This document shows, piece by piece, positions 28,466 through 38,348 of a DNA stretch of 64,000 nucleotides. The translations under genes were made by a program, and so were the position numbers. Positions within the stretch are counted from its first letter, which is position 1. Each line of letters opens with the position of its first letter. Under the pieces are notes generated by a model, which worked only from the letters and a program-made list of their open reading frames with translations, ran no database searches and was not told the origin of the DNA. The stretch lies in assembly GCF_002943715.1 (NCBI RefSeq), contig NZ_MQUA01000014.1:124001-188000 (forward strand), given 5' to 3'. The stretch is from Polaribacter filamentus (GTDB lineage Bacteria; Bacteroidota; Bacteroidia; Flavobacteriales; Flavobacteriaceae).

Positions 28466-29827
28466 CTAAGCAAATAAAGTAGCAAAAGCTTCTTCTATTT
28501 TACCAACTAAAATCAGGTTTATAGTGTGTTTTTTTGAGGTTATTTTATTGTATTTTGATGCAACAAACGTTTTGTAACCCAATTTTTCTGCTTCTAAAAT
28601 TCGTTGGTCAATTTTAGAAACGGGTCTAATTTCTCCTGCCAAACCAACTTCTGCTGCAAAACATACATTTGGATTGATGGCAATATCTTCATTGGATGAT
28701 AAAATTGCAGCAACAACCGCTAAATCAATTGCAGGGTCGTCTACATTTATACCCCCAGTAATATTTAAAAACACATCTTTTGCGCCCAATTTAAAACCTG
28801 CTCTTTTTTCAAGAACAGCTAAAATCATGTGTAAACGTTTTAAGTTATAACCTGTTGTAGAGCGTTGTGGAGTTCCGTAAACTGCGGTAGAAACTAACGC
28901 TTGAATTTCTATCATTAAAGGACGGATTCCTTCTAAAGTGGATGCAATTGCTGTTCCACTTAAATCTGCATCTTTTTTAGAAATCAATATTTCTGACGGA
29001 TTTGAAATTTCTCTTAATCCGTTTGATAGCATTTCGTAAATTCCTAATTCTGATGTAGAGCCAAACCTGTTTTTTTGAGATCTTAAAATTCGGTATGTAT
29101 GATTTCTGTCGCCTTCAAATTGTAAAACAACATCAACCATATGTTCTAAGATTTTTGGACCGGCAATGTTTCCATCTTTGTTGATGTGACCAATTAATAA
29201 AACCGGAGTAGCCGTTTCTTTGGCAAATTTTATCAATTCTGCAGCCGTTTCTCTAATTTGAGAAATACTACCAGGAGAAGCTTCAATAGCACTTGTGTGC
29301 AATGTTTGAATGGAATCTATAACCAAAACTTCCGGTGCTGTTTCTTCTATGTTTTTAAAAATTTGTTGCGTATTCGTTTCTGTTAAAATTAAGCAATTAG
29401 AGTTTTTCCCTTCTAATCTTTCTGCTCTCATTTTTATTTGAGACTGACTCTCTTCACCAGAAACATACAATACTTTTTGACGGATGTTTAAAGCAACTTG
29501 TAATAATAAGGTTGATTTACCAATTCCCGGTTCACCGCCTAAAAGTGTAACAGAACCTTTTACCAATCCGCCACCTAAAACCGTATCTAATTCGTTGTTA
29601 TTCGTAACAACTCGTTCTTCAGGATTTAATTGAATATCAGCAATTTTTAAAGGTTTATTTACCCTTTGTTTTGCTGTGGTAGATTGTTTCCAAACACGTT
29701 TTTCTTCTTTGTGAATTATTTCTTCTACAATGGTATTCCATTCTTTACAGGCGCCACATTGCCCAACCCATTTTGCATGTTGAGTTCCACAATTTTGACA
29801 GAAAAAAGTTGTTTTGGTTTTTGACAT
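28466..29827 (-). CDS. radA: DNA repair protein RadA (Sms)
   Basis: 453 residues. N-terminal four-Cys zinc finger (CQNCGTQHAKWVGQCGAC), RecA-like core with Walker A GGEPGIGKSTLL (~residue 90), the RadA signature KNRFG (in SQKNRFGSTSELG), and a C-terminal Lon-like domain. It drives branch migration of recombination intermediates. Length is normal. A TAACTTTG box on the minus strand at 29855-29862 may be its -7 element. Confidence 0.97.
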   Translation of the reverse strand: MSKTKTTFFCQNCGTQHAKWVGQCGACKEWNTIVEEIIHKEEKRVWKQSTTAKQRVNKPLKIADIQLNPEERVVTNNNELDTVLGGGLVKGSVTLLGGEPGIGKSTLLLQVALNIRQKVLYVSGEESQSQIKMRAERLEGKNSNCLILTETNTQQIFKNIEETAPEVLVIDSIQTLHTSAIEASPGSISQIRETAAELIKFAKETATPVLLIGHINKDGNIAGPKILEHMVDVVLQFEGDRNHTYRILRSQKNRFGSTSELGIYEMLSNGLREISNPSEILISKKDADLSGTAIASTLEGIRPLMIEIQALVSTAVYGTPQRSTTGYNLKRLHMILAVLEKRAGFKLGAKDVFLNITGGINVDDPAIDLAVVAAILSSNEDIAINPNVCFAAEVGLAGEIRPVSKIDQRILEAEKLGYKTFVASKYNKITSKKHTINLILVGKIEEAFATLFA

Positions 29828-30058
29828 TTATTTACTTACAAATTTTGAAAGTAACAAAGTTACAAGTTTCTACAATCTCATAAAATAAAGTTTAGTTATT
29901 TTATTAAAAATAAATAGATTTCACAGATTTTTAAAAATGTTAATTATTAATTTAATGCACTAAGATTGTATTTTTTCTAATAAATTCTTATGAGTTGTAA
30001 AATGGCCTTCGTTGATTCTTTTTTCAGCTTCCTTTACTTTTGAACTTATATTTCTTTA

Positions 30059-31442
30059 CATTAGTGTCCGATAAAACTACAAATTTTAATTAAACCCATT
30101 TTTGAGCCCAGTAAACACGTTCTATATTTTTCTTTTTGAGTTAGCAAGGTGTCTATTTAAAAAGTTGCAGTTGTATATCTGGAGGTTTTGATGTGAGTTC
30201 CCACCATTGTTTGTTTGGGTTTTCGAGAAATTTAAACAGATCAATGTAGGTCATCAGATGAAATCTCATCACAGAAACCATATTTGAATATGCCCATTTT
30301 CGTTTGATTTTTCTTTGTATCACAAGCATGATGAGTTGAATGATTAATGCTGACCATATCTGAATCTCTATTGCATTTTGATTATCTCCAAGAAAATATT
30401 TAAGGGGAAAGTTCTGCTTGAGTCTTTTAAACATCGTTTCAATCTGCCATCTGTGTTTGTATATATCTGCTACTTGGTCTGGAGATATTTCTGCATTATT
30501 GGTGATAAACTCATATACCTTTTCTTTTGTAGCATCCCAATAAGCAACTCTTCTTATTTGAATAGATTTATCGTCTTTTTCTATCAATATAAGTTCATCT
30601 TTTAGTATTGCATCACTTGTTTTGTCTGCTAAATCAAATTCTTTAATGCTTTTATAGACAGCATTGTCTTTTTGGCGAGTTACAAAGTAAATATCATTTA
30701 AAGTCCACTCTAAATATTGGAGATAATCATTGTATGCTTTATCAAAAACGACAAAAGAATCTTTCTCTAAATTTAACTCTTTTAAAAAAGTGTGGTCGTG
30801 AGTAGCAGCACTGCTAAAACGTATCAGACAAGGTACATCTTCCAAAGCATTTATCATTGTGTGCATCTTTATACCTCCTTTTTTCTTACCTGTAATAGGA
30901 TTACGACCAACTCCTTTTAAAATATCACTAAATAGGCTGATTGTGGTAGAATCTACAATTTTTAAATTCTTTACAGGAGATTTTAATGGACTGCTGTCCG
31001 ATAAAAATGGAGCGTAGCGTTTGTATAATTTTGAATAAATTGCTCCAAAGACTTCACTGGTTCTTTTCTTGTTAGCATCTGACAATGTACTTCGCTTAGG
31101 GAAATGTTTTAGATTTAAATGGCTGATACGCCCTTCACAAGCTAATAAAACGGTCGACAACTCTCTAAGTGAGGAAACTCCACTCATTGTGGCATAAAGC
31201 ATCGTGACTAAATGGTCGTAGGTTTTAAACTTTTTGTAGTAGCGGTCACTGTTATAGATTTTGGCTGTCCGAGTAATATCTGCTTGTGGTATATATTTTA
31301 AAATCTGTTTAATTATTGGTGTTCCGCTAAAGTGTGTACTTTTGTTCATATCTCAATTTTGTGGTAAAAATCAAGATATAAATAAAGCAGGAAATCCAAC
31401 TATGGAAATCCTGCTTTTAAAATTATTTATCGGACACTAATG
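30059..31442 (-). mobile_element. IS4-family insertion sequence
   Basis: 1,384 bp with perfect 17-bp terminal inverted repeats CATTAGTGTCCGATAAA, flanked by a perfect 9-bp target duplication ATTTCTTTA (30050-30058 and 31443-31451). The clean ends indicate a recent insertion. Confidence 0.93.
30153..31349 (-). CDS. IS4-family transposase
   Basis: 398 residues with an N-terminal DUF4372-like region (FSGTPIIKQILKYIP), first catalytic Asp in LKIVDSTTISLF, second in FVVFDKAYND, and the IS4 YREK signature in YKHRWQIETMFKRLK (Tyr-2-Arg-3-Glu-6-Lys). It is uninterrupted and likely active. It spans most of the element. Confidence 0.94.
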   Translation of the reverse strand: MNKSTHFSGTPIIKQILKYIPQADITRTAKIYNSDRYYKKFKTYDHLVTMLYATMSGVSSLRELSTVLLACEGRISHLNLKHFPKRSTLSDANKKRTSEVFGAIYSKLYKRYAPFLSDSSPLKSPVKNLKIVDSTTISLFSDILKGVGRNPITGKKKGGIKMHTMINALEDVPCLIRFSSAATHDHTFLKELNLEKDSFVVFDKAYNDYLQYLEWTLNDIYFVTRQKDNAVYKSIKEFDLADKTSDAILKDELILIEKDDKSIQIRRVAYWDATKEKVYEFITNNAEISPDQVADIYKHRWQIETMFKRLKQNFPLKYFLGDNQNAIEIQIWSALIIQLIMLVIQRKIKRKWAYSNMVSVMRFHLMTYIDLFKFLENPNKQWWELTSKPPDIQLQLFK

Positions 31443-31685
31443 ATTTCTTTAGTTAAAGATTCAGAATTTACTGAGTTCACAACAATATCCGAAGACATTT
31501 TTTGGCTTTTATAATGTATATTAGACATAGCCTCTACTTCATTTAGACTATTTTCATTAGTTTTTAAAATCCATTTTACTAAAGCTTTTCTTTTTCTGAT
31601 AGTTTCATACAATTGCTTTTATCAAAGAAAGTTTTTTTAAGCAAGAAATAAGTTTAAAAGCTTTTCTAAAAGTTGGTAAATAGGT

Positions 31686-31764
31686 GCGTTAGCGATTGAA
31701 ACGACATCCTTTTTGCTTTTTTGTAAAAAGATATAGTGTAAAGCGCGACCTTTAGGGAACGCCC
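31686..31764 (+). repeat. Intergenic RNA-like element, copy B
   Basis: Starts GCGTTAGCGATTGAAAC, has a CTTTTTGC...GTAAAAAG hairpin, then GATATAGTGTAAAGCGCGAC and a second small stem (GGGAACGCCC). It shares word order with the minus-strand block at 2691-2782. It faces the 3' end of the flippase gene on the other strand. Confidence 0.5.
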
Positions 31765-31769
31765 AAAAA

Positions 31770-32711
31770 TTATTTTTTATTGTAAATAGGAAGCACTAAA
31801 AATGCCAAACCACCAAAAATAATAATCATTGCAGTTTGTGCGGTCCACATAATCCAGCCAAAAGCAGTTGCAGGTTCTGTAGGAATATCAAATAAAGCCA
31901 ATGCACCAGCAACCGCAATTGGGTATAAACCGATGCCGCCATTTGTTGCAGCAATAGAAAATCCGCCAGCAATAAAGCCAATTAAAATTCCGCCTAAAGG
32001 AACATTTAAACCATCAATTGCTGGGATTGTTGCCCAGAACATGGCAACATACATTACCCAAATAAAAATGGTATGAAAGATAAATGCCCATTTGTTTTTC
32101 ATTTTAAAAATGCTGGTAACACCTTCTATTAGACCAGAAACAAAGGTTTTTATTTTTAATAAAAACCCTGATTTTGCTTTTTTTACAAAGGATGAAAAAA
32201 TATAGAAACCAATAGTTAAAACGGCTAAACCAATGATAATCTTCGTTGGATTAAAATTCTTTGTAAGTAAATTGTAAATAAAATCGAACTGTACAAAAAG
32301 TGTAATTAAAACAATGCTAAGCATCATAATTAAATCGGCAATTCTTTCTGCTACAATGGTGCCAAATCCTTTTTCAAAGGGAACATTTTCGTAATTTGTT
32401 AGCACTAAAGCTCTAGAGACTTCGCCAGCTCTTGGCAAGGCTAAGTTTACTAAATAACCAACTAAAACTGCCAAAACATTGTTTGCGAATTTTGGCTTAA
32501 AACCTAATGGTTCTAGCATAAATTTCCATCTATACGCTCTAGAAAGATGGCTTAAAATACCAAAGAATAATCCAAGGAAGATCCAACTATAATTGGCTTC
32601 TTTAAAATATCCAATAAGCACATCCATAGAAATTTTAGAGAGCGAATACCACACTAAAAAACCTCCCAAGATGAGAGGTAATACTATTTTTAAAACTTTT
32701 TTAATGTTCAA
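31770..32711 (-). CDS. Flippase-like membrane protein (lysylphosphatidylglycerol synthase TM/UPF0104 family)
   Basis: About 313 residues from TTG 32709-32711 (LNIKKVLKIVLPLILGGF), which lies just after the panD stop. A longer frame from 32804 would overlap panD by 89 bp and adds no membrane helix. Seven to eight hydrophobic helices; RAYRWKFMLEPLG, LPRAGEVSRALVLTNYE and NGGIGLYPIAVAGAL are typical of the family. Probably moves a lipid or lipid-linked precursor across the inner membrane. Last gene of panC-panD-flippase, an order common in Flavobacteriaceae. Confidence 0.85.
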   Translation of the reverse strand: MNIKKVLKIVLPLILGGFLVWYSLSKISMDVLIGYFKEANYSWIFLGLFFGILSHLSRAYRWKFMLEPLGFKPKFANNVLAVLVGYLVNLALPRAGEVSRALVLTNYENVPFEKGFGTIVAERIADLIMMLSIVLITLFVQFDFIYNLLTKNFNPTKIIIGLAVLTIGFYIFSSFVKKAKSGFLLKIKTFVSGLIEGVTSIFKMKNKWAFIFHTIFIWVMYVAMFWATIPAIDGLNVPLGGILIGFIAGGFSIAATNGGIGLYPIAVAGALALFDIPTEPATAFGWIMWTAQTAMIIIFGGLAFLVLPIYNKK

Positions 32712-32715
32712 TACT

Positions 32716-33066
32716 TTAAGTAAGAGTGTTGTCTTTTTCGTTTGGAAAAACGAGTGAAGGTTTAAATTTCTTTGCTTCTTCGAAATCCATAAAAGCATAC
32801 ACAATTAAGATTAAAATATCGCCTACAGCAACTAAACGGGAAGCAGCGCCATTTAAAGTGATTTCGCCACTTTTTCTTGGACCTGGAATTGCATAGGTTT
32901 CTAAACGGTTTCCATTATTGTTATTTACAATTTGAACGCGTTCACCTTCTATAATATTGGCTGCATCCATTAAATCTTCGTCAATGGTAATGCTTCCTAT
33001 ATAATTTAAATCGGCACCTGTAACTTTTACACGATGGATTTTAGATTTGACTACTTGTACTAGCAT
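32716..33066 (-). CDS. panD: Aspartate 1-decarboxylase
   Basis: 116-residue proenzyme that makes beta-alanine from aspartate for pantothenate. The self-cleavage site Gly-Ser lies in NYIGSITID (about residue 24-25), where Ser becomes the pyruvoyl cofactor. The C-terminal [12 protein letters not shown] is also conserved. Lies 24 bp after panC, so the pathway's two branches are co-transcribed. Confidence 0.96.
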   Translation of the reverse strand: MLVQVVKSKIHRVKVTGADLNYIGSITIDEDLMDAANIIEGERVQIVNNNNGNRLETYAIPGPRKSGEITLNGAASRLVAVGDILILIVYAFMDFEEAKKFKPSLVFPNEKDNTLT

Positions 33067-33090
33067 GTTGCAAAAATACTATTTTTTTGT

Positions 33091-33942
33091 TTATAAATTA
33101 TGTAATCGGATGTTATCAATCAATCTGATTTTGCCTACAAAAATCGCAATAAAAGCACGATATTTTTTGCCAGATTCCTTATTTTTTATGGTTTCTAATG
33201 TTTTTTCATCAGCAATTGTAAAATACTCTAATGTAAACAAAGGGTATTTTTTAAACTGATCTTCTACCCATTGGGTAAGGTTATTAGGGTTTTCTACCCC
33301 AAATTTCTTACGTACTTCTTTTAATGTTTTGTAGATAAAAGGCGCAGCTTCCCTTTGTTGCTCTATAAGTCTTGCGTTTCTAGAACTCATCGCTAAACCA
33401 TCTTCTTCTCTAAAAATAGAACATCCTTTAATTTTTATATTAATGCGATGTTTTTTCACCATTTTTTTGATGATTTGCAATTGCTGAAAATCTTTTTGGC
33501 CGAAATAAGCTCTATGAGGTGCTACAATTTCGAACAACGTTTTTACGATTGTGCCAACACCGTTAAAATGGCCATCTCTAAACTTACCCTCCATTTTATG
33601 CTCTAAACCATCAAAATCAAATGTATCAGCAACTATTTTTTCATTATAAATCTCTTTTACAGAAGGATAAAAAAGCACATCGCAAAAAACACTCTCTAAT
33701 AATTTAATATCGTTTTCTATGGTTTTAGGATATTTTATTAAATCGTCATTGTTATCAAATTGAGTGGGGTTTACAAAAATGCTAACCACAATAATATCGT
33801 TTATTTTCTTGGCTTGACTAATTAAAGATAAATGACCTTTGTGCAAAGCGCCCATTGTTGGTACAAGACCAATGGTCTTTTTTTGTGCTTTTAGGTCTTG
33901 TAAATAAACTTTTAATTCGTTTTTATACTTGAAAATTTTCAT
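33091..33942 (-). CDS. panC: Pantothenate synthetase
   Basis: 283 residues; joins pantoate and beta-alanine with ATP. Nucleotide-binding motifs are present: MGALHKGHLSL (HxGH, ~30-40) and a KMSKS-like segment LAMSSRNARL. FVNPTQFDNNDD and FGQKDFQQL contact pantoate. Start ATG at 33940-33942. It opens the panC-panD-flippase operon, divergent from the glycogen-synthase-like gene at 34041. Confidence 0.97.
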   Translation of the reverse strand: MKIFKYKNELKVYLQDLKAQKKTIGLVPTMGALHKGHLSLISQAKKINDIIVVSIFVNPTQFDNNDDLIKYPKTIENDIKLLESVFCDVLFYPSVKEIYNEKIVADTFDFDGLEHKMEGKFRDGHFNGVGTIVKTLFEIVAPHRAYFGQKDFQQLQIIKKMVKKHRINIKIKGCSIFREEDGLAMSSRNARLIEQQREAAPFIYKTLKEVRKKFGVENPNNLTQWVEDQFKKYPLFTLEYFTIADEKTLETIKNKESGKKYRAFIAIFVGKIRLIDNIRLHNL

Positions 33943-34040
33943 TCTAGAACTTTAGGAAATGTATGCAAACTTACCATTTTAACACGATATTAGAAGAATA
34001 ATTTGTATTTTTGCCAATCTTATAAAAATAGTTTGAATTA

Positions 34041-34850
34041 ATGAAGGACAAGAGAATTTTATTTGTATCATCTGAAGTGGTTCCTTATTTACCAGAAACG
34101 GAGCTGTCTTCTACCGCTTTTATATCGGCAAAAAACGCTCATTCTAAGGGGGTTCAAACTCGTATTTTTATGCCTAGATATGGTGTAATTAATGAGCGAA
34201 GACATCAATTACATGAAGTAATTCGTTTATCTGGAATGAACTTAGTTGTAAATGATATAGACATGCCTTTGATAATTAAAGTTGCTTCGATCCCAAAAGA
34301 GAGAATGCAAGTTTATTTTATAGATAACGAAGAATATTTTAAAAGAAAAGCTGTTTTTACGGATGAAGACGATGAAATGTTTTCAGACAATGATGAACGT
34401 GCAATTTTCTTTGCGAAAGGAGTTGTAGAAACTGTAAAAAAATTAAACTGGGCGCCAGATATTATTCATGTTCATGGATGGATGGCCTCGTTATTACCGT
34501 TATATCTAAGGAGTTTTTACAAAGAAGAGCCGCTGTTTACAGAAAGTAAAATTGTGACTTCTTTATACAACAATGGTTTTGAAGGTGAATTAAGCGCAGA
34601 CTTGGCAGAAAAAGTAAAGTTTGATTTATCGGAATCTGACAAGCTAGCAATAATACAAACACCAAACCATACCAATATTTTAAAAAGTGCGATAGAAAAT
34701 TCTGATGCTATTATTCATGGAAGTGAAATAATCTCGGACGAATTGAGTTCTTTTATAGAACAAAAAGGAATACCGGTTTTAGAATATGAATCAGGGAATT
34801 TAAAGGAATCTTATTTAAATTTTTACGCTGAATTATTAGCGGCTAATTAA
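34041..34850 (+). CDS. Glycogen/starch synthase N-terminal (GT5) domain protein
   Basis: 269 residues that match only the N-terminal half of glycogen synthases: KRILFVSSEVVPYLPETELS at the start, RIFMPRYG, and DIIHVHGWMASLLPLYLR. The C-terminal nucleotide-sugar domain is absent. The start SSEVVPY lacks the canonical KTGGL of true synthases, so catalytic activity is doubtful. Its conserved place beside panC and before DUF4270-glmS suggests a role tied to the cell envelope rather than glycogen (inference). A TATTTTTG box at 34006-34013 is a likely -7 element. Confidence 0.82.
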   Translation: MKDKRILFVSSEVVPYLPETELSSTAFISAKNAHSKGVQTRIFMPRYGVINERRHQLHEVIRLSGMNLVVNDIDMPLIIKVASIPKERMQVYFIDNEEYFKRKAVFTDEDDEMFSDNDERAIFFAKGVVETVKKLNWAPDIIHVHGWMASLLPLYLRSFYKEEPLFTESKIVTSLYNNGFEGELSADLAEKVKFDLSESDKLAIIQTPNHTNILKSAIENSDAIIHGSEIISDELSSFIEQKGIPVLEYESGNLKESYLNFYAELLAAN

Positions 34851-34861
34851 TTGTTTATAAA

Positions 34862-36457
34862 GTGAGAAAAGTTATTATAAAGAGTGTTTATGTAGGTATT
34901 TTGTTGTGGTTTTTTTTAGCAACCATATCATGTGAAGAAGATTTTACAGACATTGGATCGAATGTTATAAGTAATACAAAATTTAGTACAAATTTCTTTA
35001 ATATAGAAATTACTGCAGAAAATAGTATTCTGGAAAAAGTAAAGTCTGATAATATTACTAGAGAGCCTGGGCAATATTTATTAGGGGTTTATAAAAGTGC
35101 AGATTATGAAAAACTAGAGGCTTCAATGGTTTCTCAAATAGCAATAAGTGCAGGTTTAACCCTACTTGAAGCTGATACAATTGCAAAATATGAAACAAGT
35201 ACAACCTCTATTATTACAACGATAGATACTGTTTTTATAAAACTACCTTATCAGGCTACTTTAATTGAAAGTACAGCAACAGGACCAAAATATACTTTAG
35301 ACTCTATTGTGGGAGATCAAACTAAGGCGTTTACATTTAACGCATATCAGACAAGCACCTATTTAAGTAGATTAAACCCCGCAGATCCTTCTAAATTAAA
35401 TAGTTACTTTTCTAATGATGTTTTTGATAAAAAAGGTGATGCATTAAACGCTGTGTCTAATTTTGAGTTTAAACCGAGTGCACATGATACGGTAATGATC
35501 ATCAAAAGATGGGCAAGCAATAAAACACTTGTTACAAGAGATACCGTAAAATATTCAGCTTCAACATCAACAGTTGTCCCTCTGCCATTTGCTGCAATTC
35601 CTTTAAATGAAGACAAGTTTAAGCAACTATTTTTAGATAAATATGGTTCTTCAGATTTTGATTCACAAGATGCATTTAACGATTATTTTCGAGGACTTAT
35701 TTTAGAGGCATCAGGAAGTGAAGGTTCGTTAATTTCGTTTAATTTCATTAATTTAGTTGCGGCTTTAAGACCATCTATAGAGGTTTATTATACCAATACA
35801 GCTATCAATACGCAATCAGGAGATACAATTAAAACATTTAGAAAAAATAATTCTTTTTTATTGTCTGGAGTTAGAAGTGCTATTTATAAGATGGACGAAA
35901 AAACATATCCTGTAAACAACGAAATAAAATTACAAGGAACAGCAGGAAGTGAAGCCTCAATAGATCTTTTTGGTCCAGACTTAGATAATAACGGTATTGC
36001 TGATAAAATTGAGGAATTAAGAGCTAAAAATTGGTTAATTAATGATGCGTCTTTATCATTTTATATAAATCAATCTTCGGATACAACCGCGATACCTTTC
36101 AGGTTGTATATGTATAAAACTGCAGATAATTCTAGTACAAGTGAAAATCTAACGCAAATAAAAGACTCCTATTCAGAGCCTAATTTTGGAGGCTTTTTAG
36201 AAAGAGATGCAAGCGGAAAAGCAGAAAAATATACTTTTAGAATAACAGATTATATTTCTGATATTTTAAGTGGTGCAGAAACTGTTTCATCAATTTTAAA
36301 ATTAAAAGTTCATAATATATCGGATGATCCTATTTCTACTACTCTTTTTACAAATTACAATTGGAGTCCAAAAGTAATTACACTTTTAAATCAAGATGCT
36401 TTAAATGGAGATAAAAGAGCAATATTAAAAATTTCTTATTCAGAGAAAAAGAATTAA
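34862..36457 (+). CDS. DUF4270 lipoprotein
   Basis: 531 residues with lipoprotein signal RKVIIKSVYVGILLWFFLA followed by TISC. It starts with GTG at 34862, 11 bp after the previous stop. Followed by the DUF4270 domain: FTDIGSNVI, then repeated extracellular beta-rich segments and an RPSIEVYY motif. Exported to the periplasm or outer membrane. No enzymatic motif is seen. Gene order (glycogen-synthase-like, DUF4270, glmS) is conserved in the family; function unknown. Confidence 0.85.
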   Translation: MRKVIIKSVYVGILLWFFLATISCEEDFTDIGSNVISNTKFSTNFFNIEITAENSILEKVKSDNITREPGQYLLGVYKSADYEKLEASMVSQIAISAGLTLLEADTIAKYETSTTSIITTIDTVFIKLPYQATLIESTATGPKYTLDSIVGDQTKAFTFNAYQTSTYLSRLNPADPSKLNSYFSNDVFDKKGDALNAVSNFEFKPSAHDTVMIIKRWASNKTLVTRDTVKYSASTSTVVPLPFAAIPLNEDKFKQLFLDKYGSSDFDSQDAFNDYFRGLILEASGSEGSLISFNFINLVAALRPSIEVYYTNTAINTQSGDTIKTFRKNNSFLLSGVRSAIYKMDEKTYPVNNEIKLQGTAGSEASIDLFGPDLDNNGIADKIEELRAKNWLINDASLSFYINQSSDTTAIPFRLYMYKTADNSSTSENLTQIKDSYSEPNFGGFLERDASGKAEKYTFRITDYISDILSGAETVSSILKLKVHNISDDPISTTLFTNYNWSPKVITLLNQDALNGDKRAILKISYSEKKN

Positions 36458-36491
36458 TATAATTGAATTAACCAACCCAAAAAAAAATGTT

Positions 36492-38348
36492 ATGTGTGGA
36501 ATATCGGCCTATATAGGTTATAGAGAGGCTTATCCAATCGTGATTAATGGTTTAAAAAGATTAGAATACAGAGGGTATGATAGTGCAGGGGTAATGATCT
36601 ATGATGGTGCTCAAATGCAATTATCTAAAACCAAAGGAAAGGTATCGGATTTAGAGCTTATTACGGATAAAGATGAAAAAAGAAAAAAAGGAAATATTGG
36701 TATCGGGCATACACGTTGGGCAACTCATGGAGTTCCTAATGATGTAAATTCTCATCCGCATTTATCTCAATCTGGAGATTTAGTTATTATTCATAACGGA
36801 ATTATAGAAAACTATGATACTATAAAAAAAGAATTAATAAGCAGAGGTTATACTTTTAAAAGTGACACAGATACAGAGGTATTAGCAAATTTAATTGAAG
36901 AAGTAAAGAAAAATGAAGGTTGTAAATTAGGTAAAGCGGTACAATTAGCTTTAACGAATGTTGTTGGTGCTTATGCCATTGCTGTTTTTGATAAAACAAA
37001 ACCAGATGAAATAGTGGTTGCTCGCTTAGGTAGTCCTATTGCTATTGGAGTAGGTAAAGACAATAAGGAGTTTTTTGTGGCCTCTGATGCTTCGCCTTTT
37101 GTAGAGTATACAAAAGATGCTATTTATCTAGAAGATGAAGAAATGGCTATCATTAAAATTGGTAAAGGAGTAAAAGTTCGTAAAATTAATGATGATTCTA
37201 GAGTAGATCCAATTATTCTAAAACTTCAAATGAGTTTAGATCAAATTGAAAAAGGCGGTTATGATCACTTTATGCTTAAAGAAATTCATGAACAGCCAAA
37301 AGCAATTACAGATACGTATAGAGGAAGATTATTAGCTGATAAAAATATGATTAAGATGTCTAGTATAGAGGACAATCTTGATCGGTTTTTAAATGCAAAT
37401 AGAATTATTATAGTTGCCTGTGGTACTTCTTGGCACGCTGGTTTGGTTGCAGAATATCTTTTTGAAGATTTAGCAAGGATTCCGGTTGAAGTAGAATACG
37501 CATCAGAATTTAGATATAGAAACCCTATTGTAACAGACAAAGATGTAGTAATTGCAATTTCACAATCTGGAGAAACAGCAGATACGCTCGCTGCTATTAA
37601 ATTAGCAAAATCTAAAGGCGCTTTCGTTTACGGAGTTTGTAATGTTGTTGGTTCTTCTATTGCCAGAGAAACGCATTCAGGAGCTTACACGCATGCAGGT
37701 CCAGAAATTGGAGTAGCATCAACCAAAGCGTTTACAACACAAATAACCGTGTTAACCTTAATTGCTTTAAAATTAGGTCAAGCAAATAAATCTTTATCAG
37801 ATGATGTTTTTAAAAACTATCTAGATAAGATGCAATTAATCCCAGAGCAGGTTGAACAATTGTTGAAAATTGATGACCATGTAAAGTCGATTGCAGCGGT
37901 ATATAAAGATGCGAAAAACTGTTTATACCTAGGAAGAGGTTTTAATTTTCCGGTTGCTTTAGAAGGTGCTTTAAAGTTAAAAGAGATTTCTTACATTCAT
38001 GCAGAAGGATATCCTGCAGCAGAAATGAAACATGGACCAATTGCTTTAATTGATGAAAATATGCCAATTTTTGTTATTGCTACCAACAGGGGGCATTATG
38101 AAAAAGTTGTAAGTAATATTCAAGAAATAAAAGCGAGATCAGGAAAAATTATTGCTATTGTAACCAAAGGTGATACACAGGTTAGAGATATTGCAGATCA
38201 TGTTATTGAAATTCCTGATACAGAAGAAGCATTAACACCATTATTAACTACAATTCCTTTTCAGTTGTTATCATATCATATCGCCGTAATGTTAGGAAGA
38301 AATGTAGATCAACCTAGAAATTTAGCAAAATCGGTTACGGTGGAGTAG
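36492..38348 (+). CDS. glmS: Glutamine-fructose-6-phosphate aminotransferase (isomerizing)
   Basis: 618 residues. N-terminal glutaminase domain starting MCGISAYIGY, with Cys2 as nucleophile after Met removal, plus GHTRWATHG and RLEYRGYDSAG. Two C-terminal SIS sugar isomerase domains follow (CGTSWHAGL, SQSGETADTLAA, GAYTHAGPEIGVASTKAFT, GRGFNFPVALEGALKLKEI), ending LAKSVTVE. Makes glucosamine-6-phosphate for peptidoglycan and LPS. Full length. Lies 34 bp after the DUF4270 gene, so probably co-transcribed. Confidence 0.97.
   Translation: MCGISAYIGYREAYPIVINGLKRLEYRGYDSAGVMIYDGAQMQLSKTKGKVSDLELITDKDEKRKKGNIGIGHTRWATHGVPNDVNSHPHLSQSGDLVIIHNGIIENYDTIKKELISRGYTFKSDTDTEVLANLIEEVKKNEGCKLGKAVQLALTNVVGAYAIAVFDKTKPDEIVVARLGSPIAIGVGKDNKEFFVASDASPFVEYTKDAIYLEDEEMAIIKIGKGVKVRKINDDSRVDPIILKLQMSLDQIEKGGYDHFMLKEIHEQPKAITDTYRGRLLADKNMIKMSSIEDNLDRFLNANRIIIVACGTSWHAGLVAEYLFEDLARIPVEVEYASEFRYRNPIVTDKDVVIAISQSGETADTLAAIKLAKSKGAFVYGVCNVVGSSIARETHSGAYTHAGPEIGVASTKAFTTQITVLTLIALKLGQANKSLSDDVFKNYLDKMQLIPEQVEQLLKIDDHVKSIAAVYKDAKNCLYLGRGFNFPVALEGALKLKEISYIHAEGYPAAEMKHGPIALIDENMPIFVIATNRGHYEKVVSNIQEIKARSGKIIAIVTKGDTQVRDIADHVIEIPDTEEALTPLLTTIPFQLLSYHIAVMLGRNVDQPRNLAKSVTVE

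Larger units (their letters stand above)
29960..31612 (-). pseudogene. Antitoxin-like small protein gene split by an IS4-family insertion
   Basis: The N-terminal part (from ATG 31612) reads MYETIRKRKALVKWILKTNE ... NSVNSESLTKEI and the C-terminal part, beyond the IS, reads SSKVKEAEKRINEGHFTTH + KNLLEKIQS (stop 29960-29962). The pattern LTKE-(2-4)-KEAEKRI-x-G-x-FTTH-x-x-L matches antitoxins of type II addiction modules in Bacteroidetes. With the IS and one 9-bp duplication removed, a further one-base loss remains at the joint, so the gene was perhaps already failing. No toxin gene is next to it. Confidence 0.6.

Noticed and set aside
32712..32804. Longer flippase start overlapping panD
   Set aside because: The 31 extra residues read through the panD 3' end in another frame; TTG 32709-32711 lies right after the panD stop.
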